From Williamsia serinedens (GTDB lineage: Bacteria; Actinomycetota; Actinomycetes; Mycobacteriales; Mycobacteriaceae), in NCBI RefSeq assembly GCF_024171725.1, contig NZ_JAMTCG010000007.1:241885-305884 (forward strand): a DNA stretch of 64,000 nucleotides, given 5' to 3'. The translations under genes and the position numbers were made by a program. Below, piece after piece: positions 23,997 through 31,530 of the stretch. Position 1 is the first letter of the stretch, and each line of letters opens with the position of its first letter. The notes below the pieces were generated by a model. It was not told where the DNA came from. It did no database searches and saw nothing but the letters and a program-made list of their open reading frames with translations.

Positions 23997-25179
23997 CCTT
24001 GGCCCGCACGGTGCGCGTTCCCGTCTGGCCGAAACCGGTGGCGTTGAACACGGTGAAGTACAGGTAGCCGTTCTTGTCGGGGCCGGCGATGCCGCCGATC
24101 GAGTTCGCGGAGCCCGACGTCGCGATCGAGCCCAGCTCCCACCATGTGCGGCCGCCGTCGCCGGTGCCGACCATGAGCTGCTTCTTGCTGCCCGACCCGG
24201 TGTCGGGGAAGCACATGTAGACCTCGCGGCCGCGCTGGGCGAGCTGCCCGTAGCCGTACTGGCCGGCGCCGAACGTGTCGACGGAGGTGTAGAACCGTCG
24301 GATGCCGGGGCGCTCGGGGGCGTCGAGGTCCATCTCGATCAGGCCCGCCTTGATCGACCCCTCGTCGGGCGTGCCGAACACCCGGTCCTCGATGACGATC
24401 ACCGCGGTCGGCTGCATGTTCCCCGCCGGGGCCGCCGAGTTGTAGTACGGGCTCGTCGACGGTTGGGTCCACCGCTTCCAGGTGCGACCCCAGTCATCGG
24501 AGAAGAACAGGCCGCGGTTGCCGACGTCACCGGTGGAGGCAATGATCCGCTGCCGCTTCGGGTCGTAGGTCGACTGGTGGAAGTGGCAGGCGTTCGCGGT
24601 GTCGGTGCCCGGCCCGATGGTGAGAATCGACGTCCACGTCTGGCCGCCGTCGCGGGTCATCCACAGCTTCCGGGCGGTCGAGTAGCCGCCGCCGTACTCC
24701 CCGTAGAGCAGCACCGACTTCCCGTCGGGGCCGGGCTTGGGCATCGAAACGCCGAGGATGTTCAGCGTCGTCGACCGGCACGACACGATCTGGTTGACCG
24801 TCATCGACGGCCCCCACGTCTGCGAGGCGGGCGAGAACCACCAGATCAGGGTGTCGGTGCTGCTGTTGTCGGTGGCGAACACCCACCCCTCGGACAGCCG
24901 GTTGACGTAGACGATCTGCGCGCCAGAGTGCAGCGACGAGAAGTCCGGGCCGTCCACCGTGTTGGCCCACGAGTCGACCGACATCGTGGCGACGGTGGTC
25001 CCGGATCGGCCGTAGGCGTTGCCGTCGACGCCGACCGCGATGACCGGCTTCCAGTGGTTGATCCCGGTCAGCGACCAGTTGAGCGCACCGACAGGGTCAG
25101 CGCACGGCCGGAGATCTCCGAACGACGCGACCGTGGCGTCGGCGACGGCGCGGGGGTTGAGTCGGGATGGCCGCGGCAT
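23932..25179 (-). CDS. BNR-repeat (sialidase-like propeller) tail fibre protein
   Basis: A 415-residue protein with at least three Asp-box/BNR repeats: 'MTRDGGQTWTSIL', 'FSDDWGRTWKRW' and 'GTGDGGRTWWELG', each at a blade corner of a beta-propeller. Sialidase-type catalytic residues cannot be confirmed, so it may simply bind glycans. It is the last gene of the leftward late operon, where phages encode receptor-binding proteins, and its start overlaps the stop of the preceding small fibre gene. Confidence 0.7.
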   Translation of the reverse strand: MPRPSRLNPRAVADATVASFGDLRPCADPVGALNWSLTGINHWKPVIAVGVDGNAYGRSGTTVATMSVDSWANTVDGPDFSSLHSGAQIVYVNRLSEGWVFATDNSSTDTLIWWFSPASQTWGPSMTVNQIVSCRSTTLNILGVSMPKPGPDGKSVLLYGEYGGGYSTARKLWMTRDGGQTWTSILTIGPGTDTANACHFHQSTYDPKRQRIIASTGDVGNRGLFFSDDWGRTWKRWTQPSTSPYYNSAAPAGNMQPTAVIVIEDRVFGTPDEGSIKAGLIEMDLDAPERPGIRRFYTSVDTFGAGQYGYGQLAQRGREVYMCFPDTGSGSKKQLMVGTGDGGRTWWELGSIATSGSANSIGGIAGPDKNGYLYFTVFNATGFGQTGTRTVRAKVIDWKFRHPQAPALTYSPLAQ

Positions 25180-25541
25180 CAGGACAGCACCACGCCGGAG
25201 ATGACCAGGACCACGGCGGTAGCGGTGCCGGCGATGGCTGAGATGAGGTCGCCGGGGCCGAGGAAGTGGCCCTCGATCTCACTGAGAACCACCGAGTCGC
25301 CCGCGGCGAGCGCGAGCCCCGCGACAACCCGATTGGCCGCACCCGCCGTGCCGCCGGACTTCACGATCGAAACCGACACCGTCACGGCCGAGGCGGTCGG
25401 GTTCGCGAGCGTCGCCTTGCCGAGCTTCACGGACGAGTTCGCCGGCCCGGTGTACTGGGTCGTCTCCGCGTTCTCGATCTGCTTCGAGACGAGCACACCA
25501 GGGAGGGCCGACGTTGCGGCCATCACATTCTGCGTTGCCAT
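25179..25541 (-). CDS. Small virion/tail-tip protein
   Basis: A 120-residue protein, mostly Ala/Val/Ser/Gly beta strands ('VTVSVSIVKSGGTAGAANRV'), ending in the hydrophobic 'TATAVVLVISGVVLS'. No cysteine-rich or catalytic motif. A SAS-like ribosome binding site TAGGAGCC precedes ATG 25541. The genes on both sides are fibre components, so a role at the tail tip or as a head decoration is plausible. Confidence 0.6.
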   Translation of the reverse strand: MATQNVMAATSALPGVLVSKQIENAETTQYTGPANSSVKLGKATLANPTASAVTVSVSIVKSGGTAGAANRVVAGLALAAGDSVVLSEIEGHFLGPGDLISAIAGTATAVVLVISGVVLS

Positions 25542-25542
25542 G

Positions 25543-26343
25543 TCAGGCTCCTAGTCCGATGAGGGAGAACGCGACGGCCCGGCCGGTCGCGGTGGTGAGG
25601 GTGGCGGCGTCGCCGTCGATGCGCGCCTGGGGCTCGGTGGCCGGGGCGTTGACCGGGTTCCAGTTGCTCGCGACGTACGAAGCGCCGGAGGTGAAGTCGG
25701 CCTTGGCGGTGACGACGTCGCCGGTCGGGGCGAGGACCACGGTCCCCGCGGTGTAGGCCGTGTTCGGTTGCCAGCGGGGGGCATAAGCACCGTCGAGGTC
25801 CGCCTTCTTGAGGTCCGACAACGGGATCCCCGACGACGGCTTGGAGTACTTCCCCGCCACCGTCGTGGTCAGGTTGGCGACCATCTGCGGATCGTTGCCA
25901 AGCGCCGCCGCGATCTCCGCGATCGTGTCGAGCGTCGCCGGCGCATTGGGTCCGACGATGAGGTTCTTCAGCGCGTTGACCGCGGTCGTGACCGATGCCG
26001 GCGTGGCGTAGCGAGCGTCGGCGAAGTCCTGCGCCCACTGCGCGACGGCGGCCTGCAACTTCTCCGCCGACGTACCGGGCGGGATGTTGATGCCGACCTG
26101 GATCATCGACCACAGGTCGCCGGCCGCCGCGATGAACGGGTAGACCTTGCCGCCGACGCGGACTGTCGCCGGGCCCGCGACGAGCTGCACCGAGAACTGG
26201 CCGGTCGTCGCATCGGGCGAGACCCGCTGGTACCGCGGGGACATTACGTCCTGGCGGATCGAGGGGCTCGAGAATACGAGCTGGTCCGGGTCTCCCCTGC
26301 CGGTGATGTCGGTGACCGTGCCGGTCACGGTGACGAGAGCCAT
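25543..26343 (-). CDS. Tail fibre / minor tail protein
   Basis: A 266-residue protein. The N-terminal 100 residues form a beta domain of the kind common at fibre attachment points ('VTVTGTVTDITGRGDPDQLV', 'RYQRVSPDATTGQFSVQL'). The middle is helical ('SVTTAVNALKNLIVGPNAPA', 'LDTIAEIAAALGNDPQ'), as in trimeric phage fibre shafts. The end has a carbohydrate-binding-like 'WQPNTAYTAGTVVLAPTGDV' strand pair, frequently seen in phage fibres and chitin-binding modules. Confidence 0.68.
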   Translation of the reverse strand: MALVTVTGTVTDITGRGDPDQLVFSSPSIRQDVMSPRYQRVSPDATTGQFSVQLVAGPATVRVGGKVYPFIAAAGDLWSMIQVGINIPPGTSAEKLQAAVAQWAQDFADARYATPASVTTAVNALKNLIVGPNAPATLDTIAEIAAALGNDPQMVANLTTTVAGKYSKPSSGIPLSDLKKADLDGAYAPRWQPNTAYTAGTVVLAPTGDVVTAKADFTSGASYVASNWNPVNAPATEPQARIDGDAATLTTATGRAVAFSLIGLGA

Positions 26344-26345
26344 GG

Positions 26346-26843
26346 CTAGTTCCTCCCGCAGGTCGGATCGGGGTAGGGCGCGCGCGACCGCTGCGCCTGC
26401 ATCTTGCGTTCGCGGATGTCGTCGATCCGCTGCTCGATCTGTCCCACGACGACGCGGTACTGGGTGAGCGACTGCGGCGACGCGACACGGTCCGGCCCGA
26501 GGGTGTTGATCAGGTTGTCCTGCGCGGCCCGACGTTTCGTCAGCTCGTCCTCGAGGTCATCGCTCAGTCCCGCCTGCTCCTGGTTGAGCTTCGCGTTGTA
26601 GAGCAACGCATTCCGGAACTGGCGGGCGCACTCCTCCCCCGCCGCCGAGTTGCGTGCCGTCGTGATGATCGTGACCAGGGACAGCGCGGTGATGAGGACG
26701 ACGCCCGCGGTGAACGCCGCGTCCGTCCGGCGGATGTACAGGATCCGGACCTTGTAGCCCTTCGCGCGGAAGTACCCCACCCGCACGAGCGCAGTCACGA
26801 ACGCGCCGATCAGCATCAGCGCGATCCCGGTGCTAGTGATCAT
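26346..26843 (-). CDS. Two-TM protein with periplasmic coiled coil (lysis-associated candidate)
   Basis: A 165-residue protein. TM1 is at about residues 5-22 ('GIALMLIGAFVTALVRVGYF') and TM2 at 45-62 ('AFTAGVVLITALSLVTIITT'). A charged helix ('QEQAGLSDDLEDELTKRRAA', 'VVGQIEQRIDDIRERKMQ') follows TM2. It overlaps the next small TM gene by 11 bp and lies just downstream of the endolysin group. The layout resembles spanin-like or accessory lysis proteins; no homologous family recognised. Confidence 0.58.
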   Translation of the reverse strand: MITSTGIALMLIGAFVTALVRVGYFRAKGYKVRILYIRRTDAAFTAGVVLITALSLVTIITTARNSAAGEECARQFRNALLYNAKLNQEQAGLSDDLEDELTKRRAAQDNLINTLGPDRVASPQSLTQYRVVVGQIEQRIDDIRERKMQAQRSRAPYPDPTCGRN

Positions 26844-27060
26844 GTTCGTCGCTCCCGGACGTCTTGTCGTCGTCGGTCTTGTCTCCGCGTCTGGTGACCA
26901 TCAGCGCCAACAGCGGCCCGACGAGAGCCATGAACGCGGTGTTCAGCGACTCGGGCGGCGTGTAGTCGGCGAGGAAGATGTCGGCGATGTTCGCGATCAC
27001 CCACATGGCGATCACGACAGCTGTCACCAGTTGCACGAGCGTCACTCGCGGCACTTTCAC
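26833..27060 (-). CDS. Holin-like single/double-TM protein
   Basis: A 75-residue protein with a hydrophobic segment 'LVQLVTAVVIAMWVIANIAD' and a second one 'NTAFMALVGPLLALMV', ending in a highly charged Asp/His/Lys tail ('TDDDKTSGSDEHDH'). Size, two TMs and charged C-terminus match class II holins, and the position next to the endolysin supports it. A second candidate holin lies directly upstream, so which one sets lysis timing is open. Confidence 0.65.
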   Translation of the reverse strand: MKVPRVTLVQLVTAVVIAMWVIANIADIFLADYTPPESLNTAFMALVGPLLALMVTRRGDKTDDDKTSGSDEHDH

Positions 27061-27100
27061 GGTCGAGTCCCTTCATGGAGAGGCACCCCGCAGGCACCGG

Positions 27101-27454
27101 TCAGGACTCGGCGCGGTGTCGGCCGAAGTGGGCGGTGACGTTGCGTACGACGTCGTTCAGGGCGTCCCCGACCTCGGGGGTGGCGGCCTGGTTGTTCACC
27201 GCCCGGGTGAGCGCGTCGCGGGCGGCGTCGGTGACCGCGGTCTGGACCGCGGCGACCGGGCTGACCTGCGAGCGGACCGCCGCGGTCACCGGCACCCCGA
27301 GCACCAGCGACGCGACCGCAAGCACGATCGGCGCGGCGTCGGCGGTCAACCAACCGGCGGTCACGCCGTACACGACGAGCGCACCGATGATGGTGGACAG
27401 AGCGACCGCGACGGGCTCGCGGCGGATGAACGCGGCGATCTTGGTGGTGGTCAT
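27101..27454 (-). CDS. Holin-like membrane protein
   Basis: A 117-residue protein from ATG 27454, overlapping the endolysin stop by 4 bp (ATGA type). It has a short basic N-terminus ('MTTTKIAAFIRREP'), two TM helices ('VALSTIIGALVVYGVTAGWL', 'APIVLAVASLVLGVPVTAAV') and a soluble Ala-rich C-terminal half with 'EVGDALNDVVRNVTAHFGRH'. Actinophage holins often have this form. It is translationally coupled to lysA. Confidence 0.7.
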   Translation of the reverse strand: MTTTKIAAFIRREPVAVALSTIIGALVVYGVTAGWLTADAAPIVLAVASLVLGVPVTAAVRSQVSPVAAVQTAVTDAARDALTRAVNNQAATPEVGDALNDVVRNVTAHFGRHRAES

Positions 27455-29298
27455 GCTGCAGCGGTCTCCTTCGCGAGAGTGACGATGACGCCGGACGGGG
27501 ACCAGGTGAGGTCGCCGTGCTCGAAGTGCTGGACGATGTTGTCGGTGCCGGGCACCTTGATCTCCTCGGAGACCGGGTAGCCGAGACGGCTGTTCTCCCA
27601 GCCGAGGTCGCGGTAGGTGTCGCCGATCCGTCCGTGGACGTCGAAGCCGCGGGAGGCGCCGTCCTTGCGGAGCAGCGTGCCGCCCTCGAAGGCCTGCACC
27701 GCACCGTCGGGCAACTTCAGGAACGGACGCGTTGGGTAACCCAGGCGGCCGTTCTCGTAGCCGTAGTCCGCGCCCCACGTCTCGAAGAGCCCGCCGTGCG
27801 GGATCGGGAACGCCGCCTCGGCGCCCTGCTTGTAGTAGATGTGCGCGTTGGCGTACACCGCGAACACGCCGGCCTTGAGCGCGTGCTCGACGAACGGAGG
27901 GTCGACGCGCGCACCAACCCACGGACTCGCCGCCGCGGCGTCGTTGATGAGGTTGCGCACCGGGGCGAGGAACGACTTCGCGCGCTTGAGGAATTCGTCC
28001 ATCGGGAACCCGTTGCCGGGGTCGGTGTGGCCACCTCCGCGGGCGCCGAAGTCGCGGTGACCCACCACTCCCTTCGCCCTCAGCGGCCAGCCCGCGGTGC
28101 CGTTGGACCCGGCGTAGTCGAGTGGGAACCCGAACTGCTGCGACGCGGCGGCCATCGCCTTGGCCGCGCGGGTGATCGCGAGGTCCTCGGACAGGCCGTC
28201 ACCGGAGTCGTCGATGCCGTCGAGCCACTGCCCGCGCGACCACTCGGCGAACGAGCCTGCGATGCAGAGGTGGTAGGCGATGTCGTTGGCGTCGGCAGCG
28301 GCCCACGGACCCTCGTTCGGCGGGACGATCTCGACGGTGTCGCGGCCGTCGATCGAGTGGTTGTAGGCGACCGGGTTGCTCGTGTTCGCCGAGTTGATGC
28401 AGAACTGAGCGAGGTTCACCGCCGGGCCCTTGCCCTGCTGGGTGTGGACGGCGCCGAAGTCGGTCGACCGGCGTGGGCCGTTGCTGTTGCCGGTACCGGC
28501 CGAGTCGGCGTTGAAGCCGTGCATCACCTTGGTGGTGCCGTAGTCGGGCATGGTCGGAGCTCCTGTCGTGGGCGCCGGCGTCGGGATGACCGGCGCGGGG
28601 GAGGTCGGGTCAGGCGAAGGGGTGGTCTTCGGGGTGCGGTCGATCGACCACTGGCCCCAGTCGGCGGCGTAGACGTCGTTGACATCGACGGTGATGCCGC
28701 CGACCTTCGGGCCCGGCGACGACGGGGTGTCGATCACGCGCTGGTACAGCGAGGCGTAGCCGCGACCGTTGTCGTCAGACCAGGCGCGGGTCACCCACGC
28801 CCACGGCCCGGAGTTGGATCGCGAGGAGCGGCCGATGACGCCGTCCTCGATGGCCCACCCGCACACGCGCGAGCTGCCGTAGATGCCGACCCACTGGGTG
28901 CCGAGTACGTCACCGCAGCCGCGGAAGAACTCGACGGCGGTCGAGTTCCACTGCGCGAGCGTGATGTTCTCGTCGACGGCGAAGTAGATCGGGCAGTAGC
29001 CGGGCATCCCGGCGGCGAACGCTCGGTCGCGGGCTTCTCGCGCCATGCGGCGGCCGCCCTCGCGTCCGGTGGTCCAGTCCGAGGGCGTCTGGTCACCGGG
29101 CTTGCCGAGCTGCCACACCGCGCCGATGTCGATTCCGGCCTTCCGGTAGGCGTCGGCGATGTCGCGAGTGATCGGCTTACCCGGGAAGTTCGTGCCCGAC
29201 CGCGACGGGGACACGTAGGCCATCAGGCCCGTGTGACCGGCAGCCTTCAGTGCCGCCGCGGGTGGGAATCCGGCGGCGGTGTCGATGATCGTGTTCAT
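27451..29298 (-). CDS. Endolysin (LysA): GH25-like/DUF1906 domain, amidase domain, LGFP repeats
   Basis: A 615-residue three-module lysin. Residues 1-215 are a DUF1906/Rv2525c-like TIM-barrel glycosidase domain ('MNTIIDTAAGFPPAAALKAA', 'GYCPIYFAVDENIT', 'WVGIYGSSRVCGWAIE'). A Pro/Thr linker spans about 220-250. Residues 255-440 resemble an amidase_2/PGRP-type amidase ('TDFGAVHTQQGKGP', 'PVAYNHSIDGRDTVEIVPPN', 'GVVGHRDFGARGGGHTDPG'; zinc-type His visible). Residues 465-605 hold three LGFP-like repeats ('YENGRLGYPTR', 'WENSRLGYPVSEE', 'FEGGTLLRKDG'), which bind mycolyl-arabinogalactan-type walls. The LGFP module points to a mycolate host. Confidence 0.9.
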   Translation of the reverse strand: MNTIIDTAAGFPPAAALKAAGHTGLMAYVSPSRSGTNFPGKPITRDIADAYRKAGIDIGAVWQLGKPGDQTPSDWTTGREGGRRMAREARDRAFAAGMPGYCPIYFAVDENITLAQWNSTAVEFFRGCGDVLGTQWVGIYGSSRVCGWAIEDGVIGRSSRSNSGPWAWVTRAWSDDNGRGYASLYQRVIDTPSSPGPKVGGITVDVNDVYAADWGQWSIDRTPKTTPSPDPTSPAPVIPTPAPTTGAPTMPDYGTTKVMHGFNADSAGTGNSNGPRRSTDFGAVHTQQGKGPAVNLAQFCINSANTSNPVAYNHSIDGRDTVEIVPPNEGPWAAADANDIAYHLCIAGSFAEWSRGQWLDGIDDSGDGLSEDLAITRAAKAMAAASQQFGFPLDYAGSNGTAGWPLRAKGVVGHRDFGARGGGHTDPGNGFPMDEFLKRAKSFLAPVRNLINDAAAASPWVGARVDPPFVEHALKAGVFAVYANAHIYYKQGAEAAFPIPHGGLFETWGADYGYENGRLGYPTRPFLKLPDGAVQAFEGGTLLRKDGASRGFDVHGRIGDTYRDLGWENSRLGYPVSEEIKVPGTDNIVQHFEHGDLTWSPSGVIVTLAKETAAA

Positions 29299-29531
29299 GG
29301 TGTTGTCTGCGGTCCTTCGTCGTCGACGACCGGCAGTACCGGCTCGTCCTCGGGGGGCAGCGTGGCGTCAGGAGGTGTCGCTGCGATGTGGTTGCGCATC
29401 GCGGTAGCGTCCGTATTTGCCGTCACGGCAGCTTGATTCGCTGCTACTTCGGTCGTGTACGGCCATTGCGCGCCGGTCTGGGCATCGGTGACCACGAAGT
29501 AGCGTCCACGTGGTTCGACTGTGAACCTCAT
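29295..29531 (-). CDS. Hypothetical small prophage protein
   Basis: A 78-residue soluble protein: 'RYFVVTDAQTGAQWPYTTEV' is a beta hairpin pattern, followed by an Ala/Thr helix and an acidic, Pro-rich end 'PPEDEPVLPVVDDEGPQTTP'. It overlaps the endolysin start and the next gene's stop by 4 bp, so it belongs to the late operon. No family recognised. Confidence 0.62.
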   Translation of the reverse strand: MRFTVEPRGRYFVVTDAQTGAQWPYTTEVAANQAAVTANTDATAMRNHIAATPPDATLPPEDEPVLPVVDDEGPQTTP

Positions 29532-29803
29532 CGGACGATCTCGTTCGGCACCTGTTCGACCACCGTCTCGGGCGGGTTGAGTGCGCGAGTGCCTTCGGTG
29601 ATCTCGAATTCAATGGGGTCGTCGTCGTCGAATCGGACCGCGGCGACGGTGCCGCCCTCGACGCCCGGGTCGATCTGCACCTCGACCCACGTCGGCCCCT
29701 GCACGATGCCCGTCACCCGGCCAGTGAGCGTGACCGTGCACGTCCCGTCGATGTACGGCTCGGCCTTCGCGGGGGTGTTGATGTCAGACGCCTTCATGTA
29801 CAC
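29528..29803 (-). CDS. Hypothetical small beta-rich prophage protein
   Basis: A 91-residue protein with repeated beta strands: 'CTVTLTGRVTGIVQGPTWVE', 'IDPGVEGGTVAAVRFDDDD', ending 'PPETVVEQVPNEIV'. It resembles a small OB-like or baseplate accessory fold, but I recognise no family. It sits 9 nt after the glycine-rich tail protein and overlaps the following gene, so it is probably a tail-tip or fibre-attachment component. Confidence 0.62.
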   Translation of the reverse strand: MYMKASDINTPAKAEPYIDGTCTVTLTGRVTGIVQGPTWVEVQIDPGVEGGTVAAVRFDDDDPIEFEITEGTRALNPPETVVEQVPNEIVR

Positions 29804-29812
29804 ACCAATCCT

Positions 29813-31162
29813 TTACCTGCGGCCTTGGAGATAGAACCGACCCGCGCCACCGTTACCGCCCGCACCAAAGGGGGAATCTGTCGTCGACGACCCACCCGCG
29901 CCGCCGCCGGCGCCCGCGGCGCCGCCGTCACCACCGCGGCCCGCTGCCGAGAACCCGCCGGAGTTTCCGCCACCGCCGCCACCGCCGCCACCGCCGCCCG
30001 GGTTCTTCACAAACGGCCCCTCGGTGCCGTTCTGCCCAGGCTGCCCCCGAGTGCCCGGGTTGCCGCCTGGGGCCGCTGGACCGGCGCCGCCGCGAGTGCC
30101 GGTGTACGTGCCCGAAATCGGCCCACCGTTGCCGCCGTTGCCGGGTTTCGCGGCGAATGCGTATCCGACACCGGTCGGGAGCGCACCCGCATCACGCTGC
30201 CCGCGCCAGTAGTTGTTGTTGGGACCAAAGGGACCGAACACCGACTGCCCGCCCTGCCCACCGAACTGCATTTTGCCGGTGCCGCCCGCGCCCGCGTTCC
30301 CCGTCGCGTAGTTGATCGAAGCTCCCGCCCCGCCGAGTTCTTCGGTCGTGAAGATCTCGCCGACCTGACCGCCGTTCACGCCGCCCTGCGCGATACCGGT
30401 GCCGCCGCCGCCGGCGAACGTGCCGCCGTCACCACCCTGCCCGCCGTCGCCGCCGCTGATCGCGGTCACGACCCAGTCCTTGTATCCCTCAGGGACGATC
30501 CACTGGCCCGACCCGATCAGCGTCACGTTCAACGTGTCGCCCTCGATGGACTGCCGGACCTCGTTCATCGTCTGCGCGACCTGGCCAGCATCGCCCGACA
30601 CCGTGCCCCGCCACCCGCCGAACAGCTGGTCGACGATGCTCGCCACACCCGACGACGCGGCTGTGGCGGTGTTCGCCACGGCCGACTGGTGGAAGAAGAT
30701 GTTGCCGATGCTGGTGAAGATCGAGAACGGGTTGATCCCCTGCAGCGCATTGCCGATGAGGTCGTCGAAGAACTGGCGGATGGTGTTCAGCCCGCCGCCG
30801 ATCGCGCCGGTGATCGCCCCCGCGATGTCGCCGATGAACGACAGGAGCGGAAGGCCAGTGAAGAAGCTGCCCGCCCTGTCGACGATGTCGTCGGGTTTCG
30901 TCACCGTCGCCGGGTCGGCGGTTGCTACGCGCGACACGATGCCCGAGAAGACGCTCGTGACGAATCCCATCGGGCCGGAGACCGACGACGGTGAACCCGC
31001 GGATGTCGTCTTCGCGATCGCCGGGAACCGATCGGCAGCCAGCCCGGTGTACTTCGCCTGCGTATGGTCCTGCAGCACCTCGCCCTGCTGCGACGGGGTG
31101 CTGACCCCCTGGGGCAGATCCGCCGGCGTCGTGGTCGCCCACGGGTAGTTCGGGGTCGTCAC
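29813..31162 (-). CDS. Minor tail protein with glycine-rich C-terminal domain
   Basis: A 449-residue protein. Residues 1-200 are helical with hydrophobic stretches ('IGDIAGAITGAIGGGLNTIR', 'GINPFSIFTSIGNIFFHQSA'). From about residue 225 a beta 'jacket' motif 'GSGQWIVPEGYKDWVVTAIS' introduces a 200-residue glycine-rich region (GGDGGQGG, GGAGGSS and similar). This is the glycine-rich tail-fibre domain that in other phages folds into polyglycine-II-like bundles for receptor recognition. The plus-strand shadow of this stretch looks like a Pro-rich gene but is only its mirror. Confidence 0.75.
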   Translation of the reverse strand: MTTPNYPWATTTPADLPQGVSTPSQQGEVLQDHTQAKYTGLAADRFPAIAKTTSAGSPSSVSGPMGFVTSVFSGIVSRVATADPATVTKPDDIVDRAGSFFTGLPLLSFIGDIAGAITGAIGGGLNTIRQFFDDLIGNALQGINPFSIFTSIGNIFFHQSAVANTATAASSGVASIVDQLFGGWRGTVSGDAGQVAQTMNEVRQSIEGDTLNVTLIGSGQWIVPEGYKDWVVTAISGGDGGQGGDGGTFAGGGGTGIAQGGVNGGQVGEIFTTEELGGAGASINYATGNAGAGGTGKMQFGGQGGQSVFGPFGPNNNYWRGQRDAGALPTGVGYAFAAKPGNGGNGGPISGTYTGTRGGAGPAAPGGNPGTRGQPGQNGTEGPFVKNPGGGGGGGGGGGNSGGFSAAGRGGDGGAAGAGGGAGGSSTTDSPFGAGGNGGAGRFYLQGRR

Positions 31163-31530
31163 AGCTCGACGTCCTCCACCACGCCCATGTACTTCTGCGC
31201 AATCCGCCTCGGCGGTTCGGGCGCGACCATCACCCGATCGGTGTCCTGCATCGCATGGTGGTCGGGATCCGTGGCGACGGGGGCGGCCTCCTCGCGGACC
31301 TTCTCCGTCACCCAGTTCGGCAGCACAACCTCCTCCGCAACGGCGTCGGTCTGACGGACTCCGCAGTCGTACAAGCGGTCCGCCATGTTCCGGACCGCAG
31401 GCGTCGGGATCGGGTAGGGCTGTTCGTTGCCGGTGAGAAGCGCGAACATGAACGCCTTCGTCAGCTTCTCGACCTCAGCGGCCTTCTCCGGGTCGATCGG
31501 GTCGCCGCCCGATGTCACGGTGTCAGTCAT
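31159..31530 (-). CDS. Hypothetical tail-region protein
   Basis: A 123-residue mainly helical protein ('PEKAAEVEKLTKAFMFALLT', 'LPNWVTEKVREEAAPVA'), overlapping both neighbours by 4 bp. No catalytic motif or family recognised. Its position between the Gp37-like protein and the glycine-rich tail protein suggests a structural or chaperone role in the tail tip. Confidence 0.65.
   Translation of the reverse strand: MTDTVTSGGDPIDPEKAAEVEKLTKAFMFALLTGNEQPYPIPTPAVRNMADRLYDCGVRQTDAVAEEVVLPNWVTEKVREEAAPVATDPDHHAMQDTDRVMVAPEPPRRIAQKYMGVVEDVEL

Noticed and set aside
27517..29436. 639-residue plus-strand frame opposite the endolysin
   Set aside because: Repetitive Arg/Val/Gly composition and full overlap with the clearly coding lysin make it a shadow.
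29825..30994. Pro/Ala-rich plus-strand frames and CCGCCG repeats
   Set aside because: They are the reverse complement of the glycine-rich tail protein; not a separate gene, not a CRISPR array.
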